This document shows, in pieces, positions 18,277 to 28,084 of a DNA stretch of 64,000 nt. The stretch comes from GCA-2697345 sp045565015 (GTDB lineage: Bacteria; Pseudomonadota; Alphaproteobacteria; Rhodobacterales; Rhodobacteraceae). The notes under the pieces were generated by a model. That model saw only the letters and a list, made by a program, of their open reading frames with translations. It searched no databases and had not been told where the DNA came from. The stretch is taken from assembly GCA_045565015.1 (NCBI GenBank), contig JBJLGD010000036.1, positions 1-64,000 of the forward strand, given 5' to 3'. A program made the translations under genes and the position numbers. Numbering within the stretch: the stretch's first letter is position 1; every line of letters begins with the position of its first letter.

Positions 18277-19032
18277 TTAAAAGATGTCTTTTAATTGTCT
18301 AAGCTTTGTAAAAACATCCTCATTACTTTCATTTATCATACCTAAACTACGTCTAATCTTTAAATCATCCGATCGACAAAAGGGGTTTGTTTTCGCCTCA
18401 AGTCCAATAGTTGTCGGCACAGTATGATTTCCCAAAGATATTATATCCTGAAGTTTCTTAGCTCTTTTGATTAAATCACTATTGTTTGGGTCCACACTTA
18501 ACGCAAATTTACTATTGGCGAGAGTATATTCATGACTACAGTATAGAACTGTGTCAGCAGGGAATGCCATAATTTTACATATACTCCGGAACATTTGCTC
18601 TGGGGAGCCTTCGAACAGTCGCCCACAGCCCATGACAAATAACGTATCTCCAGTAAAAATTAATTTTTCTGATGGAATATAATAATTTATCATATCTAAC
18701 GTGTGCCCAGGTGTTTCAATTATCTGAACCTCACACTGGCCAAACTTTATAACATCCCCCTCAGATACACCTTTCTCAACGCCAGTAACGTTTTTAGGAC
18801 CAATTACCAAAGCTCCTGTCTCTTTTTTTAGTTCAGATAGTCCATCTGTATGATCAGCATGATGATGGGTAATCCATATTTGATCTAACGTCCAACCATT
18901 GGCCTTCAATGCGCTTGAATAGCTGTAAGAATCTCCTGCGTCGATTGCTGTTGTTAAATTTTCTCTAGGATCATGTAATAAAACGCCATAGTTATCTGCG
19001 CCATATCTAAATTGAAAACATTCTAATTCCAT
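18277..19032 (-). CDS. gloB: Hydroxyacylglutathione hydrolase (glyoxalase II)
   Basis: GloB hydrolyses S-D-lactoylglutathione to lactate and glutathione. The metallo-beta-lactamase motif THHHADHTDG binds two metals; further ligands are in ETPGHT, FTGDTLF and CSHEYT. The family-specific segments MGCGRLFEG and PTTIGLEAKTNPFCR are complete. I prefer the ATG at 19032, which has GGGGGAT seven bases upstream, over a TTG at 19047. It may detoxify aldehydes made by the ALDH/ADH block or simply be a housekeeping gene placed here. Confidence 0.92.
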   Translation of the reverse strand: MELECFQFRYGADNYGVLLHDPRENLTTAIDAGDSYSYSSALKANGWTLDQIWITHHHADHTDGLSELKKETGALVIGPKNVTGVEKGVSEGDVIKFGQCEVQIIETPGHTLDMINYYIPSEKLIFTGDTLFVMGCGRLFEGSPEQMFRSICKIMAFPADTVLYCSHEYTLANSKFALSVDPNNSDLIKRAKKLQDIISLGNHTVPTTIGLEAKTNPFCRSDDLKIRRSLGMINESNEDVFTKLRQLKDIF

Positions 19033-19056
19033 GAAATTATCCCCCAATTATTATAT

Positions 19057-19812
19057 TTAGTCACTGCGCAGAGCCGGAAGGCCTACACCGGTTGCCTCAA
19101 AACCACCATCTGCTGAAAGCAACTGCCCTGTGATGAACCTTGCCTTATCCGACGCTAGAAAAGCAATTGCATTTGCTATTTCTTCTTCCGAACCATACCG
19201 ATTGAGCGGAATTGCATCATGATAGGCCTCTATTATTTCTTCGGTGTGTACAGCCATAGCCAGCTTCGTTCTTACTGGACCAGGAGCAACACAGTTACAA
19301 CGTATTCCAAACTCACCAAGCTCTACTGCCTGTTGCTTAGTTAGGTGTATCACTGCAGCCTTAGAGGTGCCGTATGCAACCCTTAAGGTGGATGCTCTTA
19401 ATCCAGATATAGATGCAATGTTAACTATTACCCCCTTACTAACTTTCAACAAAGGGATAGCAAACTGGCTACAAAGAAAAACACCGTCCAAGTTAGTAGA
19501 CAGTACTCTTCTCCACCCTTCAAAATTGATTGCTTCTATCGGTCCAAATTCAGCCACGCCAGCATTATTGATTAAAGCATCTAAGCGCCCAAACTTTTTT
19601 TCAACAATATTAAATAAGTTTGAAACATCCTCTTCTTGGGAGACGTCACATACAATCGGGTAAACTCCGTCTAAAGATTTCGAGATCCTTTTTAACTCAT
19701 CACTATCCCTATCCACCATCACAACCGAGAAACGATTATCTAAGAACAAATTGACGGTAGCTAAACCAATACCGCGAGCGGCACCGGTTATAACACACAC
19801 CTTTTTCATCAT
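19057..19812 (-). CDS. Short-chain dehydrogenase/reductase
   Basis: Classical SDR of 251 residues: cofactor loop TGAARGIG (9-16), acidic residue VDRDS favouring NAD(H), NNAGVAEFG, catalytic Ser in IASISGLR and YGTSK, then CVAPGPVRT. It ends with GQLLSADGGF, common in glucose/3-oxoacyl-type SDRs. The substrate is not evident. It lies between gloB and an aldehyde dehydrogenase with gaps under 25 bp, so it is co-transcribed with them. An oxidoreductive step in degradation of an alcohol or hydroxyacid is the likely role. Confidence 0.85.
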   Translation of the reverse strand: MMKKVCVITGAARGIGLATVNLFLDNRFSVVMVDRDSDELKRISKSLDGVYPIVCDVSQEEDVSNLFNIVEKKFGRLDALINNAGVAEFGPIEAINFEGWRRVLSTNLDGVFLCSQFAIPLLKVSKGVIVNIASISGLRASTLRVAYGTSKAAVIHLTKQQAVELGEFGIRCNCVAPGPVRTKLAMAVHTEEIIEAYHDAIPLNRYGSEEEIANAIAFLASDKARFITGQLLSADGGFEATGVGLPALRSD

Positions 19813-19830
19813 AAGTTTAGCTTCCTCCGC

Positions 19831-21306
19831 TCAACGCATTACAAATGGATTAGCTGTTGTTGTTTCTTGAGCAATCCAAACCGATTTAACTTGTAAAAAT
19901 TCTTTAATTGCCTCTTTACCACTTTCTCTTCCCTCTCCACTTCGCTTATATCCTCCAAAGGGCGAAGTGAAACTAACAGCTCTATAGGTGTTTACCCAAA
20001 TGGTCCCTGCACGTAATTTCTCTGACATTCTTAAAGCACGTCCAATATCATTAGTCCAAACCCCTGCAGCTAATCCAAAATCAATATCATTTCCAATTTT
20101 AATAGCCTCTTCTTCATCATTAAACGGTATAACAGAGAGTATTGGACCAAAAACCTCCTCTTGAGCAATACGCATCTGATTATTCACCCCCGTAAAAATA
20201 GTAGGCTCAATAAATTGATTTCCCTTTGATCCAGGGCCCTTGTAAGCTTTCCCACCGAGGACACATGTGGCTTTCTCTTTAATTGCTATATCAATATATT
20301 CCATTATTTTTTCGTATTGAGGCCTCGTAGTTACTGGACCTACATGGGTTTCTAACGACATTGGGTCTCCAATATTTGCATCTTTTGCAACTTCGACTAG
20401 TCTATTGACAAATTTGTCGTGAATTGATTTTTGGACGAGCAATCTGGAACCCGCTATGCACGTTTGACCTGTCGCTGCAAAAATTCCTGAAATTGCTCCC
20501 ATAACTGACGCTTCAAAATCTGCATCTTCAAAAACGATATTGGGTGATTTTCCGCCAAGCTCCAATGTCACTGGCATAATCTTTTTAGCAGCAGCTTCGT
20601 ATATTTTTTGACCTGAAATATCTGAACCGGTAAATGCTATTTTATCCACTTCAGGATGATCAACTAAGGGTGCACCTACTTCAATCCCAAACCCCGTAAC
20701 TGTGTTTACCACACCTTTTGGAAAACCTGCCTCTTCAATTAAGTTCATGAATTCTAACGTAGAAGCCGAGGTAAACTCTGACGGCTTGATAACGGCTGTA
20801 TTTCCTGCAGCCAATGCTGGTGCTAATTTCCAAGCTAGTAGTAATAAGGGGGAGTTCCAAGGAGTAATCATACCAACTACACCTAAAGGCTCATACTTGG
20901 TAAAGTTAAATATACCTGGTTTATCGGAAGGAATAACAGACCCTTCTATTTTATCTGCCAATCCACCATAATATCTATACCATTCTGCTAGATACTTAGT
21001 CTGACCACCCATCTCAGCTATTAATTTTCCATTATCCCTAACTTCAATTTCACCTAATTTTTTGGCGTCTCTCTCCACCAAGCTAGCAAGTTTTGTAAGC
21101 AATTTACCTCTTTCAGTAGCCTTAACCTGACCCCATGCACCCTCAAAAGCACACCTTGCTGCTCTAACCGCCTTGTCTATATCATCAAAGTTTCCTCTAG
21201 AAATTTTTGCCCAAACTTCACCTGTATAAGGATTTTCAGTTTCAAAAAACTTATTTGAACAAGATTTCGTCCAGCAGCCATCGATGTAAAGCTCATAAGA
21301 TTTCAT
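19831..21306 (-). CDS. NAD(P)-dependent aldehyde dehydrogenase
   Basis: A full 491-residue ALDH. Key features are PWNSPLLLLAWKLAPALAAG, KPSEFTS, FTGSDISG, the general-base Glu in LELGGKSPN and the nucleophile Cys in GQTCIAGSRL, then EEVFGPILSV and the oligomerisation end FGGYKRSGEGRE. It oxidises an aldehyde to an acid in the cytoplasm. It follows the zinc alcohol dehydrogenase by 40 bp, and ADH to ALDH is a natural two-step alcohol-to-acid route. An AAGGAGG-like site precedes the ATG at 21306. The specific substrate is unknown. Confidence 0.88.
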   Translation of the reverse strand: MKSYELYIDGCWTKSCSNKFFETENPYTGEVWAKISRGNFDDIDKAVRAARCAFEGAWGQVKATERGKLLTKLASLVERDAKKLGEIEVRDNGKLIAEMGGQTKYLAEWYRYYGGLADKIEGSVIPSDKPGIFNFTKYEPLGVVGMITPWNSPLLLLAWKLAPALAAGNTAVIKPSEFTSASTLEFMNLIEEAGFPKGVVNTVTGFGIEVGAPLVDHPEVDKIAFTGSDISGQKIYEAAAKKIMPVTLELGGKSPNIVFEDADFEASVMGAISGIFAATGQTCIAGSRLLVQKSIHDKFVNRLVEVAKDANIGDPMSLETHVGPVTTRPQYEKIMEYIDIAIKEKATCVLGGKAYKGPGSKGNQFIEPTIFTGVNNQMRIAQEEVFGPILSVIPFNDEEEAIKIGNDIDFGLAAGVWTNDIGRALRMSEKLRAGTIWVNTYRAVSFTSPFGGYKRSGEGRESGKEAIKEFLQVKSVWIAQETTTANPFVMR

Positions 21307-21346
21307 TTTATCCTCCTTAAAAATACGCTTTGATAATATTGGAACA

Positions 21347-22408
21347 TTATGGTTCTAAAATAACCCTTCCGGTTACATTTCCATGTTCAAGATCCTTCAT
21401 AGCACTATTTATTTCTGCTAACGGACGTTTATTAATAGGAATCTCTTTTATTTTTCCTGCTCTATACATCTCAATCAGTGCCTTTAACTGAGGTGTGTTC
21501 CCCACGTGACTACCTCGTACAGTCATTGCTTTCTGTGGCAACCATACTTGAGGCATGGTAAAATCACCGCCATAGAGACCGACGGTTACGTAACGACCTG
21601 ACTTTGTTAAAGAATTAATTGCTAATTCAACTGTATCTTTACTTCCAAAGGTATCAAGTACCCCGAATACTTTTCCATCGCACAGTTCTATTAATGAATT
21701 TATAGGTTCATTTAATTTAGAATTTAATATCCTATCAGCACCTATTTCCAAAGCTGCCTTTAACTTTTCATTATCTATATCAACTGCTGCAACATTCTTG
21801 TAACCCATCCCTTTTGCAATCGAAATCGCATTAAGGCCAAGACCACCAGCACCCAAAATAACTAACCACTCGTCTTGACGTAGTGGCCCTACCTTACTCA
21901 ACCCATTAAACACAGTTAAACCCGAGCACGCGAATGGAGCAACCTTCGCAGGATCTAAACCGGTTATGTCAAAAACAAATTTTTCATCTTGAATTAATAC
22001 GTGACTGGCAAACCCACCATTTTGATTGAGACCAATTATGTTCATTGAAGTACAATCACTTTCCCTTTCTTCATCGCACGCTAAACAATTTCCACACCCT
22101 ATCCAGGGGAAAACTATAATTGATTGGCCAATACTGACATTACTCACTTCTGATCCAACTCGAACAACTTCTCCAGCTATCTCATGACCAATGGTAACTG
22201 GCAGTTTTGCCCCCCGTTCCTTCATTGAAAAGGTACCTTTTTCCCCTAAATCGAAGGAACCTTTTTGAATATGTAAATCGGAATGGCATAAACCTGAAGC
22301 TATAACTTTTATTAATACCTGTTTTCCAATTGGATCACTAATTTCTCTCTTACGTAACTGAAACGGCTTTCCCCACTCAATAATATCGTAACTAAAACAA
22401 TCATGCAT
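21347..22408 (-). CDS. Zinc-dependent alcohol dehydrogenase
   Basis: A 353-residue medium-chain dehydrogenase. The catalytic zinc site is ASGLCHSD, GHEIAGEV and the later PFACSG. The structural zinc cysteines are in GCGNCLACDEERESDC. The Rossmann loop is GAGGLGLNAIS with VDIDNEK favouring NAD. It is the first gene of the leftward block that runs through ALDH, SDR, gloB and the Hyi-like gene. The insertion SFDLGEKGTFSMKERGAKLP before the GHE motif is longer than in simple ethanol dehydrogenases. Substrate unknown. Confidence 0.87.
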   Translation of the reverse strand: MHDCFSYDIIEWGKPFQLRKREISDPIGKQVLIKVIASGLCHSDLHIQKGSFDLGEKGTFSMKERGAKLPVTIGHEIAGEVVRVGSEVSNVSIGQSIIVFPWIGCGNCLACDEERESDCTSMNIIGLNQNGGFASHVLIQDEKFVFDITGLDPAKVAPFACSGLTVFNGLSKVGPLRQDEWLVILGAGGLGLNAISIAKGMGYKNVAAVDIDNEKLKAALEIGADRILNSKLNEPINSLIELCDGKVFGVLDTFGSKDTVELAINSLTKSGRYVTVGLYGGDFTMPQVWLPQKAMTVRGSHVGNTPQLKALIEMYRAGKIKEIPINKRPLAEINSAMKDLEHGNVTGRVILEP

Positions 22409-22473
22409 CTTGCATCTACTCCCTACAGCCTGAGGCTCACAAACTTTTATTTAACATCCCGTGTATTCTTAAA

Positions 22474-23121
22474 TTAATTGTTTAATGCAATTTCTTTAAA
22501 TAAACTCAAAAAAGGTACAAAAATAAATCCTATCAAAAATCCCCCTAAATGAGCCTCCCAAGCTAAACCGCCCTTTAATACAAAAGCAATAAGAATATTA
22601 CCTATTATTAAAGCACCAATCGTAAAGAAAAAGTGTTGTAAGGGCTCTTTTCTACTTAATCGCGAAGATAAATCATAATACTGCCAAACTCCAATAAAAC
22701 CAAAAACAGCTCCTGAAGCACCAATCATTGGTGAGGCCGATTTAGAAAGGAAGTAAAATACTAATCCACCACTAATTGACGAAGTAAAAAACAATAAAAC
22801 CGTAATTAAATTTCCTAACTTGTACGAAATCATTTTTCCTAACGATAATAAAACCACCGAGTTTAATAAAAAGTGTAAAAAGTTACCATGGATAAACGCA
22901 TATGTAATAAACATGATATACTTTTGACTGCCATAGATACCCATTAGATCATTGGTAATTAACGGTGGCCAAAAGGCGCCTAACATTAAAAACAGTTGTC
23001 TTAAATTTAAAGTAGAAAGCAAACCAAATTCAGAAACTTGGCTAGCAATTTCAATTATACCGAAAATAGCTATTAACACTATTAACGGTATAGGTAGTTT
23101 TTCGGTATTGAAAACATTCAT
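22474..23121 (-). CDS. Rhomboid-family intramembrane serine protease
   Basis: A 215-residue protein with about six membrane helices. The catalytic Ser is in MIGASGAVFGFIG and the partner His in WEAHLGGFLIGF. The third signature, HGNFLHFLLNS, places the conserved His/Asn pair in TM2. Rhomboids cut membrane proteins within or near the bilayer. It lies between the ADH and pgi genes, all leftward, with no clear functional link. Substrates cannot be guessed. Confidence 0.92.
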   Translation of the reverse strand: MNVFNTEKLPIPLIVLIAIFGIIEIASQVSEFGLLSTLNLRQLFLMLGAFWPPLITNDLMGIYGSQKYIMFITYAFIHGNFLHFLLNSVVLLSLGKMISYKLGNLITVLLFFTSSISGGLVFYFLSKSASPMIGASGAVFGFIGVWQYYDLSSRLSRKEPLQHFFFTIGALIIGNILIAFVLKGGLAWEAHLGGFLIGFIFVPFLSLFKEIALNN

Positions 23122-23181
23122 ATTAAAACCAAGTAATTCCTGACAAATCCAGGCTGTAGAAAAATTTAAAGTTAATAAATG

Positions 23182-24678
23182 TCATGATAAAAATCTCTCT
23201 AGTCGTAGCCGCATACTATTCGATTGACTTTCATCTAATAGCCCTTTTGTAATTTTTTTTCCAAGCTCTACACCCCATTGATCAAAGCTATTTATTCCCC
23301 ATATTAAACCAGACGAAATTGTGATATTTTCATATAGAGCAATTAAACTACCCATATTATACGGATTTGATTTGTTCCAAGAAATTAGTGATGACGGTCG
23401 GTTTCCAAGAAAATTTCTATGTGGTTCAGTCAAATTTTCTTTTCCAAACGCCAGAGCTTCAGCTTGACCTAAGGCGTTAGCCACTAAAATTTTATGACCC
23501 TCAACATATTTGCTGTCTGCATCAAATCTTGCGGGTAACTTTGGAACAAGAATGTCAACAGGTACAATATCTTTACCTTGATGTAAAAACTGGAAAAAAC
23601 TATGTTGAGCATCAGTGCCAACCTCTCCCCAAATCAAAGGGCTAGCAGGCATACTTAAAATGTTACCGTCTAAGTCCACCCCTTTACCATTACTTTCCAT
23701 CTCCAATTGTTGGACATAGCGAGGGAAATTTCTTAATCCATACTCATATGGTATAATTGCATGCGAAGCGTAATTAAGAAAGTTTCTGTTCCACACCCTC
23801 AACAAGCTCATTATTACAGGAACATTTCTGATAAGATCTTCGGACCTAAAGTGGTTGTCAACAATAAAACCTCCATCTACAAAATTTTGAAAATTTTTCA
23901 CTCCAATAGCCAACATTAATGGTAAACCTGATGGAGACCAAACAGAAAAACGTCCTCCCACCCCCTCATCGAAATCAAAAATATTATCTTCGCTGACACC
24001 CCACGTAGTCGCAGCAGCTTTTGAAGCCGTAACAGCATAGATGAATTCTTTCTCTTCTTGATTATTCTTTTTTAACCATTGCCATACCAACCTGGCATTA
24101 TTAAGAACTTCTGTAGTCTTAAAGCTCTTTGAATTAATTATAAAAATTGTGTTCTTAGGTTGGCAGTTGTTGAGAATATCACTCATTGAAGAGGGATCAA
24201 CACTAGAAGCGAAATGGATATTTGGTCCATCACAATAATATTTTAGTGCAGATTCAACTGTTTTTGATCCCAAATGGGACCCACCAATTCCAATATTAAC
24301 AACATCTAGAATTTCTCTATTATTTCTGATCTTTTTAACAAATGCCTTTAACTTGAGCCACGATGCCGTATTCTTTCTCGAGGTATTACGGAGATTGAAG
24401 TGGGTTATGGGTCTGTTCTCACTTTTATTTAAATAGATCCCATCCATTAGCTCGTTTATTTTTATATTAATTTCTGCGCAGTTAGCCATCTTAATTAACT
24501 GTGACAAAACACTTGTTGTTAATAACTGTCTTGATAAATCAACTGTAATCCCACCAATCTCATAATTTAACTCTATAACACGATTACTATCGCTTAAGAG
24601 TTTAGAAATACTTAACTTAGATATTTTTTTTGCTAAAGTTTTAAGAATGGGCGTGCTTGGATTTTGTGATAACTGCAT
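23182..24678 (-). CDS. pgi: Glucose-6-phosphate isomerase
   Basis: Pgi interconverts glucose-6-phosphate and fructose-6-phosphate. Recognisable segments are NIGIGGSHLGS (sugar-phosphate binding), INSKSFKTTEVLNNA, FDEGVGGRFSVWSPSGLP, and WGEVGTDAQHSFFQFLHQG with the conserved His; the C-terminal part has FDQWGVELGK. Length of 498 is slightly short for the family (about 540), but the order of motifs is complete. It is divergent from the ribokinase gene across 134 bp. Confidence 0.95.
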   Translation of the reverse strand: MQLSQNPSTPILKTLAKKISKLSISKLLSDSNRVIELNYEIGGITVDLSRQLLTTSVLSQLIKMANCAEINIKINELMDGIYLNKSENRPITHFNLRNTSRKNTASWLKLKAFVKKIRNNREILDVVNIGIGGSHLGSKTVESALKYYCDGPNIHFASSVDPSSMSDILNNCQPKNTIFIINSKSFKTTEVLNNARLVWQWLKKNNQEEKEFIYAVTASKAAATTWGVSEDNIFDFDEGVGGRFSVWSPSGLPLMLAIGVKNFQNFVDGGFIVDNHFRSEDLIRNVPVIMSLLRVWNRNFLNYASHAIIPYEYGLRNFPRYVQQLEMESNGKGVDLDGNILSMPASPLIWGEVGTDAQHSFFQFLHQGKDIVPVDILVPKLPARFDADSKYVEGHKILVANALGQAEALAFGKENLTEPHRNFLGNRPSSLISWNKSNPYNMGSLIALYENITISSGLIWGINSFDQWGVELGKKITKGLLDESQSNSMRLRLERFLS

Positions 24679-24812
24679 CTAAATAAACCCATTCAACATT
24701 TGTTATAAAAAAAACTTAATAATTATAGATGATATAGAATTGCAGATCGTATAACGTTATTATTATATTAAAGCAAAACAACTTTTTTATTAACAAAATA
24801 AAGGCACGGCTT

Positions 24813-25766
24813 GTGAACCAAACAAATAAAGATTTGACAGATGTGACTGTATTAGGAATTTTTGTTGCTGATACTACTTATATTGCAAATCGGATGCCAA
24901 AGATTGGAGAAACACTTATTGGCAGCTCTTTTAATCTTGGCCCTGGTGGTAAAGGGTCTAATCAGGCAGTAGCTGCCTCAAAAAGTGGTGCAAAGACACG
25001 TTTTATAACCAAAATGGGAAATGATACTTTTTCTAGAATGGGTTTGAATATATGGAAAAGTTCTAATGTCATACCAGAAATTGAAATTTCCGAAACTAAA
25101 CCTACCGGATCAGCTTGTATATTTCTAAATGAGTCATCTGGAGAAAATGCAATTATTGTTTGTCCTGGTGCTGCAGAAGAAATTTCTTCTAATTTTGTCT
25201 TTCAAAAGGAACATATTATTTCAAATTCAAAGGTTTTCATAACTCAACTTGAACAACCTCTTGAGGCTGCAATAACAGCTTTAACGTTAGCCAAAAAGCA
25301 CAAAGTTTTGACAATACTTAATCCAGCGCCAACCCCAAATACACCCTTACCGGAGAACTTGTATCCATTATGTGATTTTATAACACCAAATGAAACTGAA
25401 GCGGAACACTTAACGGGAATAAGAGTTGATTCAGAGGCCAGTGCAAAAGTTGCTGCAAAATGGCTTGAGTCTAGGGGAGCAAAGAACATTGCAATTACAT
25501 TAGGTGATAAGGGTGTTTATTTTCACAACTCCATAATTTCAAGAATAATTCCCGCATTTAAAGTCAAAAAAGTACTAGAAACAACGGGAGCAGGCGATGC
25601 ATTTAATGGAAGCTTGGCAGCCGCTCTTTCTCGAGGAGAAACTTATGTTGACTCAGTTTTAATAGGGTGTGCAACAGCGTCAATATCAGTAACTCGATAT
25701 GGCACTTCAGAGGCTATGCCAAGTTTAGAAGAGGTTCAGAAGTTAATTGAAAGTAAAAATAATTAA
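24813..25766 (+). CDS. rbsK: Ribokinase, PfkB family
   Basis: A 317-residue PfkB-type sugar kinase. It has LGPGGKGSNQAVAASKSG (sugar site, residues about 41-58), NPAPTPNTPLP, the TPNETEAEHLTG segment and the catalytic ETTGAGDAFNGSLAAAL with its Asp. The GTG start at 24813 is preceded by AAAGG, which supports it. RbsK phosphorylates ribose at O5, but related kinases take other sugars or nucleosides. No ABC transporter or rbsD lies beside it, so the name is by similarity only. Confidence 0.8.
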   Translation: MNQTNKDLTDVTVLGIFVADTTYIANRMPKIGETLIGSSFNLGPGGKGSNQAVAASKSGAKTRFITKMGNDTFSRMGLNIWKSSNVIPEIEISETKPTGSACIFLNESSGENAIIVCPGAAEEISSNFVFQKEHIISNSKVFITQLEQPLEAAITALTLAKKHKVLTILNPAPTPNTPLPENLYPLCDFITPNETEAEHLTGIRVDSEASAKVAAKWLESRGAKNIAITLGDKGVYFHNSIISRIIPAFKVKKVLETTGAGDAFNGSLAAALSRGETYVDSVLIGCATASISVTRYGTSEAMPSLEEVQKLIESKNN

Positions 25767-25902
25767 TTAAAAACTCGTATTTTACTTTAATGAAATCAAT
25801 TTACAGATCATTATTTATTAACTAATAACCCAAATTAATTTTTGTTGTAAATTTTACGTACAATGACAAAGATAATAATATTATTTTATAGTTAGGAAAA
25901 AA

Positions 25903-27258
25903 ATGAATTCTGTAGTCTGTGGTCCAGGATATGCAACTCCCGCTGAAGCTATGACCGCTCCCATTGAAAAAATCCTTTACACAATAGCAATCTATACTGG
26001 TACTGGCATTCAAAAACCTGATTATCTTTGTACAATTGACGCAGATCCTAAGAGCGAGACCTATTCAAAAGTTATTTCTAGGTTAGAAATGCCAGGGATT
26101 GGGGATGAACTCCATCATATGGGATGGAACGCATGCTCATCTTGTCACGGAGATCAGGATAAAGAGCGGAAGTATCTCATTGTACCAGGAGTCAGATCAT
26201 CAAACCTACATATTATTGATTGTGTTACAGATCCCAGAAAACCATCTCTTTTCAAGGTAATACAAGGTAGTGAAATTAAACAAAAAACTAATCTATCTGC
26301 ACCACACACTATACATTGCCTCGGCTCAGAAATAATTATTTCGATGTTAGGCGATGCTAAAGGTAATGCTCCTGGCGGTTATTTACACTTGAATGAAAAC
26401 TTTGAGATTTTAGGTCGTTGGGAAAACTCAATGGGCGATATAAAATTTGGGTATGATTTTTGGTATCAGCCCCGTCACAATGTAATGGTTAGCTCCGAAT
26501 GGGCTGCTCCTAACACTTTTATGCCAGGATTTGATTTAGAAGAGGTAGGCCATTTAAAATACGGCCGTGAATTACATTTTTGGGACTTTAAAAAGAAAGA
26601 GCCCGTGGAAAGCATGTATCTTGGCGAGGATGGTCTTGTGCCACTTGAAGTACGGTTTCATCATAATCCTAACAGTTCTCACGGTTTTGTAGGAGCAGCA
26701 CTAAGCGCAAACATAATTCATTGGTGGAAAGATGATAAAGGAAGTTGGCAATGGGAAAAGATTGTTGATGTTGAGAATGAACCCCACCCAGAATGGCCTA
26801 TACCGATCCCTGGTGTAATATCTGTGATACTCTTATCTATGAATGATAAATTTTTATATCTATGCAACTGGCTGCATGGTGATATTAGGCAATATGACAT
26901 ATCAGACCCCCACAATGCTAAATTGACTGGTCAAGTTTGGATGGGAGGTCTTCTCGATCGTGCTCCCGTTGTAAACGGTGTTAAAGTTACCGGCGGACCT
27001 CAAATGATCCAATTGTCTCTTGACGGTAAGCGACTTTACGTAACCACATCGTTATTTAGCACATGGGATAATCAATTTTATCCAGAAATTAGAACTAACG
27101 GTGGGTGTATGTTGATGGTCAACTGCGATTCAGAAAACGGTGGCATGGAAATAGACCCAAATTTTGTTATAGATTTTGGAAAAGAACCCAATGGACCAAG
27201 CCGCTGTCATGAGACCCGTTATCCAGGTGGTGATTGTACCAGCGATATTTGGTTATGA
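25903..27258 (+). CDS. Selenium-binding protein SBP56 / methanethiol oxidase-like
   Basis: The 451-residue product is a full SBP56/SELENBP1-family protein. The N terminus PGYATPAEAM, the Cys pair in WNACSSCHGD (human Cys57 region), GDAKGNAPGGY, SSEWAAPNTF, FHHNPNSSHGFVG, SMNDKFLYLCNWLHGD and the end CHETRYPGGDCTSDIW are all present. Family members including bacterial MtoX oxidise methanethiol to formaldehyde, H2S and H2O2 and bind copper. There is no signal peptide, unlike periplasmic MtoX of Hyphomicrobium. It is the first gene of a three-gene operon with a ferredoxin. Confidence 0.9.
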   Translation: MNSVVCGPGYATPAEAMTAPIEKILYTIAIYTGTGIQKPDYLCTIDADPKSETYSKVISRLEMPGIGDELHHMGWNACSSCHGDQDKERKYLIVPGVRSSNLHIIDCVTDPRKPSLFKVIQGSEIKQKTNLSAPHTIHCLGSEIIISMLGDAKGNAPGGYLHLNENFEILGRWENSMGDIKFGYDFWYQPRHNVMVSSEWAAPNTFMPGFDLEEVGHLKYGRELHFWDFKKKEPVESMYLGEDGLVPLEVRFHHNPNSSHGFVGAALSANIIHWWKDDKGSWQWEKIVDVENEPHPEWPIPIPGVISVILLSMNDKFLYLCNWLHGDIRQYDISDPHNAKLTGQVWMGGLLDRAPVVNGVKVTGGPQMIQLSLDGKRLYVTTSLFSTWDNQFYPEIRTNGGCMLMVNCDSENGGMEIDPNFVIDFGKEPNGPSRCHETRYPGGDCTSDIWL

Positions 27259-27623
27259 TAAAAGAAATCACAATAGCTAATCGGTCAGACGCAATCTATA
27301 AAGTCGATCAACGCAAACCGTTATTGGACTCTCTTCGAGCTCAAGGGGTTGATCTACCATATGGGTGCAAGTACGGCGGATGTATAACTTGCGCGGCAAA
27401 ACTAATTAAGGGAACAGTTAATCAAAATGCACAAGTTGCCTTAAATAATCGTCAGATAAATGATGGTTATGTTATTTTATGTGTTGCGAGACCAATTACT
27501 AACTGCACTTTAGAGATTGGCGTCGAAAGTCACAATAAGTTATATCGAAACCCCTTTTTAGAACCTCTTGAAGACTATGAGTTGAAAGCTGATATAGCTA
27601 CAACAAAGAAAGAAAAGAAATGA
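27255..27623 (+). CDS. [2Fe-2S] ferredoxin, plant type
   Basis: The ATG at 27255 overlaps the SBP56 stop as ATGA, giving 122 residues. The cluster ligands are CKYGGCITC (C-x4-C-x2-C) plus CVARP about 30 residues on, the plant/bacterial type. The context segments DSLRAQGVDLPYG and GYVILC are typical. The basic C-terminal tail TTKKEKK is an add-on. It probably passes electrons to or from the SBP56-like enzyme or an unknown partner. The coupled translation makes a working link likely, but no reductase is present here. Confidence 0.88.
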   Translation: MIKEITIANRSDAIYKVDQRKPLLDSLRAQGVDLPYGCKYGGCITCAAKLIKGTVNQNAQVALNNRQINDGYVILCVARPITNCTLEIGVESHNKLYRNPFLEPLEDYELKADIATTKKEKK

Positions 27624-28078
27624 AACTTATGAATCATGATAAACCATATCCAGAGGAATATTTACAAAATATTTTGAGCACAGTTAAAACTATTGCGATG
27701 GTTGGAGCTAGCCCAGATAAAACGAAGTTTAGCTATGGAGTTTTAAGAGTTTTGCATGAAACTGGTTACAACATGATTCCTGTTAACCCTAAAAAAGGCT
27801 TATCAGAAATTAGAGGAATAAAAGTGTACCCCAGTCTAGAGGCAATTGACCAAAAAGTAGATATGGTTGAAGTTTTCCGTCGTCCAGAAGATCTACTTGA
27901 GATTGCTCATCAGGCTATTGATATTGGTGCAAATGTTTTGTGGGGACAAATTGGTGTAATCAACAAAGAGGCAGCGCAGGTAGCGGAAAAAGCTGGATTA
28001 TCAGTTGTAATGAACAGATGTCCTAAAATTGAGCTATTTAGACCATTTTGGAAGCCGAAATTACACTTAAAAATTTAA
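27620..28078 (+). CDS. CoA-binding domain protein (YccU family)
   Basis: The 152-residue protein is a stand-alone CoA-binding Rossmann domain like the N-terminal part of succinyl-CoA synthetase alpha. It shows IAMVGASPDKTKFSYGV, IPVNPKKGLSEIRGIKVYPS, DMVEVFRRPED and NVLWGQIGVIN with the NRCPKIE end. Such proteins have no proven reaction. The ATG overlaps the ferredoxin stop by ATGA, completing a tight SBP56-ferredoxin-YccU operon. Converges with hpaH at a 6-bp gap. Confidence 0.85.
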   Translation: MKLMNHDKPYPEEYLQNILSTVKTIAMVGASPDKTKFSYGVLRVLHETGYNMIPVNPKKGLSEIRGIKVYPSLEAIDQKVDMVEVFRRPEDLLEIAHQAIDIGANVLWGQIGVINKEAAQVAEKAGLSVVMNRCPKIELFRPFWKPKLHLKI

Positions 28079-28084
28079 GAACGT

